Shown piece by piece: positions 1 through 5,874 of a DNA stretch of 8,461 nt. This stretch comes from Clostridium sp. CAG:448 (GTDB taxonomy: Bacteria > Bacillota > Clostridia > Oscillospirales > CAG-272). The translations under genes and the position numbers were made by a program. Within the stretch, counting starts at the first letter, position 1; each line of letters starts with the position of its first letter. Under the pieces are notes generated by a model. That model searched no databases and was not told the DNA's origin. It was given only the letters and a program-made list of their open reading frames with translations. The DNA is taken from positions 2,148-10,608 of the forward strand of contig FR890464.1 of assembly GCA_000433415.1 (NCBI GenBank), read 5' to 3'.

Positions 1-1410
1 CCCGCCGTCCCCGCCCGACGCAATAGCGGTAATCTGCTGCAGTGCCGTCACCTTGAAGTTCTGCCCGAAGGCAGCGGTTGCCAGGTAAATGTCCGCACTT
101 GCAAAGGTCTCCCGGTTCCAGAACAGACTGGAAGCGTCCACCTCACCGGGCAGGTCGATTCCTGTTTTCTGACGGTACCCGAAGGAGCGGAAGTAGTTAT
201 AAAACTTATCCGCACCGATGCGCAGCCCCATTTGCATCAGAACCGGGTTGCAGGACTGCTGAATGCCGCCTGCAAAGGTCAGACTGCCGTGTCCCTGAAT
301 CTTGTGGCACCGGATCTTGCGTCCGTTGACTACATAGTAACCCGGACAGTTGAAATGTTCATTTTCCCGCACCAGGTTTTCTTCATACGCCATTGCCGCA
401 GTCATAACCTTGAAGGTAGAACCCGGCATATATGGCTCCGTAATATTCTTGTTGGACCACATGGACATGATCAGCTCGGTCTGCTTATCCGTGTATTCCT
501 TGCTTCCCTCCTCAAATCCCGACTCCGCAAGTTCACGCAGGGACTGCGGATCCAACACGCGCGGTTGGTTCAGATCGAAGGAAGGGTAAACCGCCATGGC
601 AATGATCGCGCCGGTATTGACATCCATCACGATTCCGCAGGCGCGGTTTTCACCGCCGGATTCCGTATAGGTCGCTTCCAGTTCCTCTTCCAGCGCCGCC
701 TGGACGTACAGGCGGATGGTACTGGTAACATCCGCACCGTCCGTAGCGGCAATATAGCTGTCATATTCAAACGGCATTTCTTTACCGGTTGAATCCCGTG
801 CGGTGATGTATCTGCCGTCCTCACCCGCAAGATAACGGTTGTACTGTGCTTCCAGTCCGTAACCGGATCCCACTGTACCCAAAAGATGCGATGCAAGGGT
901 CACATACGGGTAGTAGCGGGTCGAAGTCGCCTCGGTGAACACCATGTCACCGAAATTGTTTTCCTTGACGTAAGACCAGACCTTTTGTGCAACTTCCTCT
1001 TTGACTTCTCTTGCCAATGTCCGGTCCAACTTGTTCGTGTAAGTTGTCTGCTTCAGAATCTCCTCGCGGTCAACCCCCAATATCTGTGCCATGCCGTCCG
1101 CAATCTGCGAGGCATAGTCCTTCCCGTCTGCCTGACTGTCACGCGCAATGGCGGAAGGCGAGATAAAGACACGATAGGTCGTAATGTTGGTGGCAATCAC
1201 AATGCCGTCCGCGTCATAAATGCGACCTCGGTCCGCCTTTACCGTGGATTCCGTGGTCATCTGCCCGATCACCAACTTTTCGTACTTTTCGTAGTCCACC
1301 GTCTGCAAAAGCAGAATCCGCGCTGCAAGATACATGAAAAGGAGGACAAACACCGCGGCTGTGACACGCGCCCGTTTAAGCAGTCCCTTTTCCGATCCGG
1401 TCCGGTTCAT
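1..1410 (-). CDS. ftsI: Class B penicillin-binding protein, FtsI/SpoVD family (C-terminus cut by window edge)
   Basis: This is a peptidoglycan DD-transpeptidase that cross-links septal or spore-cortex wall outside the membrane. The first 470 codons are visible and remain open to base 1. A cytoplasmic stub is followed by one membrane segment at about residues 15-36. The dimerisation domain follows, with RGRIYD at 61-66, RYYP at 165-168 and GLEAQYN at 185-191. The transpeptidase domain shows the catalytic S-T-F-K at 331-334 (nucleophile Ser331) and S-C-N at 386-388. TGIDLPGE (416-423) and FGQNFKVTALQ (448-458) are also typical of the family. The third catalytic box (KTG) and any PASTA domain would lie beyond the window, so FtsI and SpoVD cannot be told apart; position after mraZ-rsmH-ftsL fits both. 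The start is the third of three closely packed ATGs, 8 nt from an AAGGAGG; the first two lead to a stop after 13 codons. The gene is separated from the FtsL-like gene by a structured 238-bp gap, so it may have its own promoter. Confidence 0.93.
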   Translation of the reverse strand, partial: MNRTGSEKGLLKRARVTAAVFVLLFMYLAARILLLQTVDYEKYEKLVIGQMTTESTVKADRGRIYDADGIVIATNITTYRVFISPSAIARDSQADGKDYASQIADGMAQILGVDREEILKQTTYTNKLDRTLAREVKEEVAQKVWSYVKENNFGDMVFTEATSTRYYPYVTLASHLLGTVGSGYGLEAQYNRYLAGEDGRYITARDSTGKEMPFEYDSYIAATDGADVTSTIRLYVQAALEEELEATYTESGGENRACGIVMDVNTGAIIAMAVYPSFDLNQPRVLDPQSLRELAESGFEEGSKEYTDKQTELIMSMWSNKNITEPYMPGSTFKVMTAAMAYEENLVRENEHFNCPGYYVVNGRKIRCHKIQGHGSLTFAGGIQQSCNPVLMQMGLRIGADKFYNYFRSFGYRQKTGIDLPGEVDASSLFWNRETFASADIYLATAAFGQNFKVTALQQITAIASGGDGG

Positions 1411-1418
1411 GCATCATT

Positions 1419-1425
1419 CCTCCTT
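1419..1425 (-). promoter_or_regulatory. Ribosome binding site that decides the PBP start
   Basis: On the minus strand this reads AAGGAGG. It lies 8 nt before the ATG at 1408-1410, whose frame stays open into the PBP. It is only 1 and 4 nt from the ATGs at 1415-1417 and 1412-1414, which share another frame that stops at 1376-1378. The spacing supports the third ATG. Confidence 0.8.
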
Positions 1426-1428
1426 TTT

Positions 1429-1468
1429 GTACCGTTTTTACTTTTTTCGTACCGATTTTACTTTTTTC
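1429..1468 (-). repeat. Two tandem copies of a 20-bp A-rich unit before the PBP ribosome binding site
   Basis: On the minus strand the unit GAAAAAAGTAAAANCGGTAC occurs twice back to back (1449-1468 and 1429-1448), differing only at N (T or A). A shorter related piece, GGAAAAACGG, flanks it upstream, and AAAAAGGAGG follows it directly. It lies in the untranslated leader of the PBP gene. Its role is unknown: an A-rich translation enhancer or a slippage product are both possible. Confidence 0.7.
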
Positions 1469-1481
1469 CCGTTTTTCCTAC

Positions 1482-1543
1482 AAAAAGCGGTGCGGCAACA
1501 AGCCGATCCCCCACCATGAGGGGCGATCTGCGCCCGTCGCCGC
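1482..1543 (-). terminator. Imperfect long stem-loop with T5 tract (terminator- or attenuator-like)
   Basis: On the minus strand GCGGCGAC (1536-1543) can pair with GTTGCCGC (1492-1499), with one G-U pair. They enclose an inner stem of GATCGCCCC (1520-1528) and GGGGGATC (1505-1512) with one G-G mismatch. The T5 tract at 1482-1486 follows after ACCGC. A competing pairing exists: GGGCG (1531-1535) with CGCCC (1521-1525), a perfect 5-bp hairpin that would break the inner stem. The T tract is not directly beside the outer stem, so this is weaker than a classic terminator. It may terminate read-through from the FtsL-like gene, attenuate the PBP transcript, or be a chance fold. Confidence 0.35.
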
Positions 1544-1577
1544 TGACTCGCGCCGTCAGATCCTTTGTCCACATTTT

Positions 1578-1606
1578 ATCCTATGTACAAAGTCACCCGG
1601 ATATAC
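1578..1606 (-). promoter_or_regulatory. Candidate sporulation (sigma-E-like) promoter upstream of the PBP gene
   Basis: On the minus strand GTATATC (1600-1606) and CATAGGAT (1578-1585) are 14 bp apart. This resembles the Bacillus sigma-E pattern of an ATA-containing -35 box and a CATACAAT-like -10 box. In B. subtilis spoVD is transcribed by sigma-E, so the match is biologically sensible. It would give a leader of about 160 nt containing the stem-loop and the 20-bp repeats. The match was made by eye to a degenerate consensus and could be chance. Confidence 0.3.
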
Positions 1607-1648
1607 CATTCTGCTCCTCACCGAGAGTCAGAAAAGGGCGGCGCACCT

Positions 1649-2524
1649 TTATTTCATACCAATGGCACTCAGAATCGCACTCAGATCAAAACCGGATTTG
1701 TCCTCTTCCGGATATGCAACGATTTTTTCCTCCGCCTGCTCCGCCGCATATTCCGAAGAAATATACTCGGCGCTGACCATACCATATTCCCGCGCAAGCG
1801 TTCCGATCGTCAGCATATTGTCCTTCTGCTCCATCTTGGCATACAGTTCGTTGTGCAATTCCTCTGCCTGTTCATATTCCGAACGCAGGCTGGTCAGTTC
1901 TCCGTTTGCGTGGCTTACCATGACGGAACTGCCTACGATCATGGTCAGTGCAAAGGCAACCATCACAAGCGATGCCATCACACCGCCGGCAAAACCGAAC
2001 CGTCTGCCGCGGGTACTGTCCGGTACCTGCTTGTCTTCCTTTTCCACCGGGAACCAGTCCGCTGCCAGTTCATTGAGTTTTACGCCGACGGGGCGCCGCA
2101 GAAAGGCGCGCAGAAACGCCGGAAGTTTCTCCGTTTCGGTAAGCCACACGGCTTTTTTTGGCGACTTCACCACGGCACGTTCCGCGCCTCCGACCGCTTC
2201 CGCATTCGTTTCCTCCCGATAATCGGGCTTTTTGTATCCGCGCTGCGCTTTATAATACGCAACAAAATCATCCGCTGTCATATAACGGTCACCGTTATAG
2301 ACACCGTTTCTGTACTTGTTTTTCTTTCCGCCGGATACTCTCTCCTCACGGATATAGGCGCCGGGTGCCATTGCCCTGGTCAGCGCCTCATTCCGTTCCT
2401 GGAGCGCCGCATCCGCTCTGACATGGGTTGCTATGCCGCGATCTCTATAACGCTCGCACAGCATTTCTATGTAATAGGCACAGCCGGCTTGTCCGGTGCT
2501 GTTCCCTGCCATTGCACGATTCAT
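1649..2524 (-). CDS. ftsL: FtsL-like divisome protein with long cytoplasmic N-terminal extension
   Basis: This 291-residue protein is probably FtsL, the bitopic divisome protein that pairs with DivIC/FtsB and helps activate septal PBPs. One membrane segment spans about residues 178-203. Outside it lies a coiled-coil stretch (about 208-235), then IGTLAREYGMV (240-250), the FtsL/DivIC-type ending, and a 41-residue acidic tail. Its place between rsmH and a class B PBP is the usual ftsL position. What is odd is the N-terminal cytoplasmic region of about 177 residues; FtsL proteins are normally near 100-120 residues in total with a short cytoplasmic tail. The extension is charged and polar, with seven tyrosines between residues 71 and 102 and a basic patch (GGKKNKYR) at 65-72. 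The start is ATG with GAGGAGGA 6 nt upstream (2531-2538); I see no better internal start. It begins 40 bp after rsmH ends and is probably cotranscribed with it. The sequence is divergent, so the assignment rests on topology, coiled coil, motif and position. Confidence 0.72.
   Translation of the reverse strand: MNRAMAGNSTGQAGCAYYIEMLCERYRDRGIATHVRADAALQERNEALTRAMAPGAYIREERVSGGKKNKYRNGVYNGDRYMTADDFVAYYKAQRGYKKPDYREETNAEAVGGAERAVVKSPKKAVWLTETEKLPAFLRAFLRRPVGVKLNELAADWFPVEKEDKQVPDSTRGRRFGFAGGVMASLVMVAFALTMIVGSSVMVSHANGELTSLRSEYEQAEELHNELYAKMEQKDNMLTIGTLAREYGMVSAEYISSEYAAEQAEEKIVAYPEEDKSGFDLSAILSAIGMK
2281..2299. repeat. Perfect 19-bp inverted repeat inside the FtsL-like gene
   Basis: TATAACGGT and ACCGTTATA flank a single C, giving 9-bp perfect arms. 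It lies in the part encoding the Tyr-rich N-terminal extension (YNGDRY, about residues 76-81). It has the shape of an operator for a dimeric regulator, but it lies within a coding region and may be chance. Confidence 0.6.
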
Positions 2525-2564
2525 GCGGGGTCCTCCTCACTTTATTTATAATTTTTAAGATCTC

Positions 2565-3509
2565 TTACAGTTTTTCCGCAATGCGCAGCTTGGCACTGCG
2601 GGCACGCGGGTTTTCTTCCAGTTCCTTTTCGTCTGCAATAATCGGCTTGCGTGAAACAATGCGTAACACCGGCTTTTTACCGCATACGCACACCGGGAAA
2701 TTCTTCGGGCAGGTACATCCGCTCGCAAGCGAGGCAAAAGCCTGCTTGACAATCCGGTCCTCCAGGGAATGAAAGGTAATAATGGCAATCCGACCTCCCG
2801 GCCTGAGAAGCTGTGCCGCCGTCCGTATTGTCGGCTCAATCACGTCCAATTCGCCGTTGACCTCAATCCGGATCGCCTGAAAACTGCGTTTGGCGGGATG
2901 GTGTCCCCCCTCGCGTGCAGCCGCAGGAATCGCCGCTTTGATCAGCACCGCCAATTGACCGGTCGTGCGGATCGGTTCTGTTTGCCGTTCCCGTACAATC
3001 CGCTGTGCAATGCGCGGTGCGTACCGTTCTTCTCCGTAATCATACAGAATCTGCCGGAGCCGCTCTTCGGGATAGGTATTGACCACATCGTATGCACTGC
3101 GCGTACATCGCTCATCCATACGCATGTCGAGCGGTGCATCCGCCTGATAGGAAAAACCGCGCTCGGCATTGTCCAACTGATAGGAAGAAACGCCCAGATC
3201 CAGAAGCAATCCGTCAATGGCATCCACGCCCTCTTCGCGGCAAACATCCGCAAGCTCAGAAAAATTTGCTCTGACAACCCTGACCCGTTCTCCGAAGGAG
3301 GACAATCGTGCTCCTGCAGCCTTCACCGCATCCGCATCCCTGTCAATTGCAAGCAACCTGCCGCTCGTCAGACGTTGCGCGATACCGGAGGAGTGTCCCC
3401 CGCCACCGGCAGTTCCGTCCACATAAACACCGTCCGGTCTGATCTGCAACGCATCCATACACGCATCAAACAGCACGGGCTTGTGCGAAAAAACAAATTT
3501 CTCCGCCAT
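2565..3509 (-). CDS. rsmH: 16S rRNA (cytosine1402-N4)-methyltransferase RsmH
   Basis: RsmH (formerly MraW) uses S-adenosylmethionine to methylate N4 of C1402 in 16S rRNA, tuning the ribosomal P site in the cytoplasm. The 314 residues match the family's usual length. Visible motifs in order: HKPVL at 9-13; the SAM-binding loop DGTAGGGGHS at 31-40; AIDRD at 54-58; LLLDLGVSS at 101-109; GFSYQADAPLDMRMD at 118-132; HPAKRSFQAIRIEVN at 204-218; ITFHSLEDRIVK at 244-255; a Cys cluster, CTCPKNFPVCVC, at 265-276; and NPRARSAKLR at 300-309. All expected motifs are present. It starts 2 bp after the mraZ stop (TAA AG ATG) without a strong Shine-Dalgarno of its own, so translation is probably coupled to mraZ. 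Confidence 0.98.
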   Translation of the reverse strand: MAEKFVFSHKPVLFDACMDALQIRPDGVYVDGTAGGGGHSSGIAQRLTSGRLLAIDRDADAVKAAGARLSSFGERVRVVRANFSELADVCREEGVDAIDGLLLDLGVSSYQLDNAERGFSYQADAPLDMRMDERCTRSAYDVVNTYPEERLRQILYDYGEERYAPRIAQRIVRERQTEPIRTTGQLAVLIKAAIPAAAREGGHHPAKRSFQAIRIEVNGELDVIEPTIRTAAQLLRPGGRIAIITFHSLEDRIVKQAFASLASGCTCPKNFPVCVCGKKPVLRIVSRKPIIADEKELEENPRARSAKLRIAEKL

Positions 3510-3511
3510 CT

Positions 3512-3934
3512 TTACAGCCCCAGCGCTTCCAACTCGCGACGGATCGCGTCAGCATCCTCTTCCTCGATCTGTTTCTGCCAGTTTTCCTCCGACCAGATCT
3601 CCGCGTAATGGTAACAGCCGACGATCACAACATTTTTCTGAATCTCCGCACACTGCAAAAGTGCAGGCGTCAACAGGATGCGCCCCTGCGAATCCGCCGT
3701 TGCCGACACCGCAGAACGGTGCAGCGCCCGGATTGTTCGTTCCGCAAGACTCCGATCCTTCTCTAAGATCGGTGCAAGGTATGCGTCCCAACCGGCTTCG
3801 GAAAAAAGCTTCAGGCATTTGGTACGAAGGTCACGAACCACCATCAGGTTGCCGCCCAATTCAGAGAGGAATTTTGCGGGAATAAACAGCCTGTTTTTTG
3901 CGTCCAGACTGTGATGATTCTCACCTGCCAGCAT
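3512..3934 (-). CDS. mraZ: Transcriptional regulator MraZ
   Basis: MraZ is a nucleoid-associated DNA-binding protein that forms a ring of SpoVT/AbrB-type folds and controls its own dcw operon. The 140 residues match the usual length. Two swapped-hairpin repeats are visible: ENHHSLDAKNRLFIPAKF (5-22) and DSQGRILLTPALL (81-93). The first carries DAKNR where most family members have DxKGR; the second keeps D and R. The reading frame is open up to 4003, but the ATG at 3932-3934 is preferred: it has AAGGAGGAG at a sensible distance and gives the family's usual N-terminus. The longer version would translate the operator repeats. It is the first gene of the dcw transcript, with its own strong promoter at 4034-4062. 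Confidence 0.95.
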   Translation of the reverse strand: MLAGENHHSLDAKNRLFIPAKFLSELGGNLMVVRDLRTKCLKLFSEAGWDAYLAPILEKDRSLAERTIRALHRSAVSATADSQGRILLTPALLQCAEIQKNVVIVGCYHYAEIWSEENWQKQIEEEDADAIRRELEALGL

Positions 3935-3942
3935 CTGCCCTT

Positions 3943-3951
3943 CTCCTCCTT
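3943..3951 (-). promoter_or_regulatory. Ribosome binding site that decides the mraZ start
   Basis: On the minus strand this reads AAGGAGGAG, 8 nt before the ATG at 3932-3934. The in-frame upstream ATGs (first bases at 3958 and 4003) have no comparable sequence in front of them. Confidence 0.8.
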
Positions 3952-3993
3952 GTACCATAATCGTTCCGGCTGAAGGCTCCACGAAGCAAAATA

Positions 3994-4023
3994 ATTGCCC
4001 CATTTCGCACCACTTTGCCCCAC
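3994..4023 (-). promoter_or_regulatory. Probable MraZ operator: three 10-bp direct repeats
   Basis: On the minus strand three head-to-tail units of exactly 10 bp follow one another: GTGGGGCAAA (4014-4023), GTGGTGCGAA (4004-4013) and ATGGGGCAAT (3994-4003), sharing RTGGKGCRA. They begin about 11 bp downstream of the -10 box, in the initial transcribed region. MraZ of E. coli is known to bind TGGG-containing repeats at 10-bp spacing upstream of its own gene, and the pattern matches closely. The inference is repression of the dcw operon by MraZ. A further GTGGAGCC lies about 10 nt downstream of the third unit and may be a degenerate extra half. Confidence 0.82.
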
Positions 4024-4033
4024 CGGTAGATTC

Positions 4034-4062
4034 ATTATACCTTTTTGGAGAAAAAATTACAA
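4034..4062 (-). promoter_or_regulatory. Vegetative (sigma-A type) promoter of mraZ and the dcw cluster
   Basis: On the minus strand TTGTAA (4057-4062) and TATAAT (4034-4039) are separated by exactly 17 bp rich in T and A. The -10 box is perfect and the -35 matches four of six positions, including the TTG. Transcription should start near 4027, giving a leader of about 90 nt that contains the MraZ repeats. Confidence 0.85.
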
Positions 4063-4218
4063 GAGGGTTGACAGAGATTTTTGAAAAAAGTTCCGATAAA
4101 ATCCGAAAAAATCCCTGCCTTTCCCACAGATTGGCGTGCTTTTTCCTACTATAACTTCCTCTGATTTCAATTATTTACAGTAAATTACATTTTTTCATTT
4201 CGTTTCCTTTTTGCAGGG
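4063..4218. other. AT-rich gap between spoVAF and the mraZ promoter, no gene
   Basis: No coding region is visible. The stretch holds an AT-rich inverted repeat, ATTTAC-A-GTAAAT (4173-4185). On the minus strand GCAGGG followed by AT6 ends near 4105; it could pair only with CCCTGC directly after the spoVAF stop, about 95 nt away. That is too distant and weak to call a terminator, so the spoVAF transcript may read into the dcw cluster. Confidence 0.5.
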
Positions 4219-5649
4219 TCAAATTTTCTTTTTTCGGATGAACAAGGAGGCGAGTGCGCGCCCGTTGAAAGGAATCAAGGGGTACAGATAGCTGTGTTTG
4301 CCGTTGACGGTTTGGTTGGAAAAAAGCAGGATGACAATCAGCACAATTCCGCCGAAGAATCCCCAATAATTGAATAATGCCGTCAGCACAAGCAGCAGCA
4401 TCCGCAGAAACTTGAACGCATAGCCCAATTCGTAGCTACGCTGTGTGAAATTTGCGACCGTGACAAATGCCATATACAGAATCACTTCCGGAATCAGCCA
4501 GCCGATCTGTACGGCAAACTCTCCGAGAATCAATCCGCCCACCACGGAAAGCGAATTGGACAGCATATCCGGTGTGTTCAGCGACGCCATGCGCAGTCCG
4601 TCGATCAGAAATTCGGTCAGAAGCAATTGCAAAACGATCGGCATAGAGCCGTTTCGTTCGGGCAAAACAAACGCAAACCAATCCGGAACGATCTGAGGGT
4701 TCCGCACAAGCAGATACCAGATGGGCGTCAGAAACAACGTCAGCCAGAACACGACATGGCGAAGCACGCGGATATACCCGCCGGTTAGCGGTGAAAAATA
4801 AAAATCATTGGTTTCCTGCATAAAGTCAAAGATAGAGGTCGGCAAAATCATCACTTCCGGCGAATTGTCAATCAGAATCAGCACACTTCCCTCCAGAAGC
4901 TGCGAGGAAGCGGCATCGGGACGTTCGGTGTATCGGATTTTCGGAAAGGGATTATACCATCGCCGGCGGATGAGGCACTCTGCCAGTGACTGATGCCCCA
5001 GAGTGAGCGCATCGGTCCGGATCTGCGTCAGCTTTTTCCAAAGCATCTCAACATAAGCACTGTCCGCCTGCCCCTGCATATAGCAAAGCACAATATCCGT
5101 TTTGGATTTTTCCCCAACCGTCAGATAGCGCATTGTCAGCGCGGTGTCCCGGATTCTGCGGCGGATCATGGCGGTATTGAAAACCAAGGTCTCCACAAAG
5201 CCGTCACGCGCACCGCGCATCACCTTATCGCCGGACGGCTCCTCCGTGCTTCTTGCCGGATAGGTACGGGAATCAATGACAATCGCATAAGCACCGAACC
5301 GGCTTCCCAGCACGACCGTCGCACCGGACAGAAGCATCTGCACGCAGTTCTTCCAGTCACCGTTGACGTCCGTTTCCACATACGGCAAATGCCGCCGGCA
5401 GAACACCTGCGCGGCGCCCTCACCGTCCGCGACATTTTCTTCTCCGTCGGTCAACGACTTCAGGGAAAGCAGATAGATCATCAGCTTTTCCATCGCACCG
5501 TCCTTGACAAACCCATCTATATAGTAAAAGGTCAGTTCATCCTCCCCGATCCGCAAGACCTTCCGGATCAGATCAAAACTCGCATCCACTCGCAGGTATG
5601 CATCCGCAAAGGCAACATTTGTCCTGTAGTCAATTCCCAACTGTTCCAT
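4219..5649 (-). CDS. spoVAF: Spore germination membrane protein SpoVAF (GerA-A family)
   Basis: This 476-residue protein belongs to the GerA/SpoVAF family, integral proteins of the spore inner membrane that act in germination. A soluble N-terminal half (1-295) carries the family signature RGARDGFVETLVFN (145-158) followed by IRRRIR, and NSPEVMILPTSIFDFMQ (262-278). The C-terminal half has about four or five membrane segments (roughly 297-316, 337-352, 365-402, 414-445). The block LYMAFVTVANFTQRSYELGYA (391-411, quoted in pieces: LYMAFVTVAN, FTQRSYELGYA) and YLYPLIPFNG (454-463) point to SpoVAF rather than a nutrient-receptor GerA-A subunit. The true start is the ATG with GGAGG 8 nt upstream (5658-5662); an in-frame TTG at 5662-5664 overlaps that ribosome binding site. 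It stands alone, outside any spoVA operon visible here, after a strong terminator, so it needs its own promoter. The SpoVAF-versus-GerA call is from recalled family patterns. Confidence 0.88.
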   Translation of the reverse strand: MEQLGIDYRTNVAFADAYLRVDASFDLIRKVLRIGEDELTFYYIDGFVKDGAMEKLMIYLLSLKSLTDGEENVADGEGAAQVFCRRHLPYVETDVNGDWKNCVQMLLSGATVVLGSRFGAYAIVIDSRTYPARSTEEPSGDKVMRGARDGFVETLVFNTAMIRRRIRDTALTMRYLTVGEKSKTDIVLCYMQGQADSAYVEMLWKKLTQIRTDALTLGHQSLAECLIRRRWYNPFPKIRYTERPDAASSQLLEGSVLILIDNSPEVMILPTSIFDFMQETNDFYFSPLTGGYIRVLRHVVFWLTLFLTPIWYLLVRNPQIVPDWFAFVLPERNGSMPIVLQLLLTEFLIDGLRMASLNTPDMLSNSLSVVGGLILGEFAVQIGWLIPEVILYMAFVTVANFTQRSYELGYAFKFLRMLLLVLTALFNYWGFFGGIVLIVILLFSNQTVNGKHSYLYPLIPFNGRALASLFIRKKKI

Positions 5650-5683
5650 GTGTCGTTCCTCCAATCAAAACTGTTTTCTCTCC

Positions 5684-5712
5684 TATTCTCTCCCTGCGTT
5701 GCCGCTCCATAC
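5684..5712 (-). promoter_or_regulatory. Candidate forespore (sigma-F-like) promoter of spoVAF
   Basis: On the minus strand GTATG (5708-5712) and GGAGAGAATA (5684-5693) are 14 bp apart. The second box fits the sigma-F -10 pattern GGNNANANTN; the first matches four of five positions of GYATA, and the spacer is about 1 bp short. Forespore expression is expected for spoVAF. The match is by eye and the consensus is loose. The rest of the gap (5650-5814) shows only a small hairpin at 5781-5799. Confidence 0.28.
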
Positions 5713-5814
5713 CCCGCAAATTCCGGAAAGCGCGGGAAGGACAGGTTACAAAGGCAGAATCTTAAGGAAAGAACAGCACACCGGATTGGGGAGTTCCGGC
5801 AGACTTTTCCCACG

Positions 5815-5848
5815 AAAAAGGAGTACCGCGGAAAAACCGCGGCACTCC
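5815..5848 (-). terminator. Strong intrinsic terminator after the small Met-rich protein gene
   Basis: On the minus strand GGAGTGCCGCGG (5837-5848) pairs along all 12 bases with CCGCGGTACTCC (5820-5831), with one G-U pair and a T5 loop, and TTTTT follows at 5815-5819. It lies 26 bp after the stop codon and should end the upstream transcript before spoVAF. Confidence 0.93.
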
Positions 5849-5874
5849 TCCATGAAGGTTTTACATGACGCACA

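Noticed and set aside
886..1776. Open frame of 296 codons on the plus strand
   Set aside because: It is antisense to the PBP and its leader, its translation is rich in Arg, His, Cys and Phe without any recognisable domain, and it runs across the structured gap.
1565..2551. Open frame of 328 codons on the plus strand
   Set aside because: It is antisense to the FtsL-like gene and resembles no protein family; the minus-strand gene has a clear ribosome binding site and topology.
3935..4003. N-terminal extension of MraZ to the upstream ATG at 4003
   Set aside because: It would translate the operator repeats, has no ribosome binding site, and would add 23 residues absent from the family.
4068..4101. 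TTGACA on the plus strand followed by AT-rich sequence
   Set aside because: The only TATAAT-like sequence is about 21 bp away, and no plus-strand gene follows.
5781..5799. Hairpin CCGGA/TCCGG in the spoVAF upstream gap
   Set aside because: A stem of 5 bp with a 9-nt loop and no T tract is too weak to call; the true terminator lies just before it.
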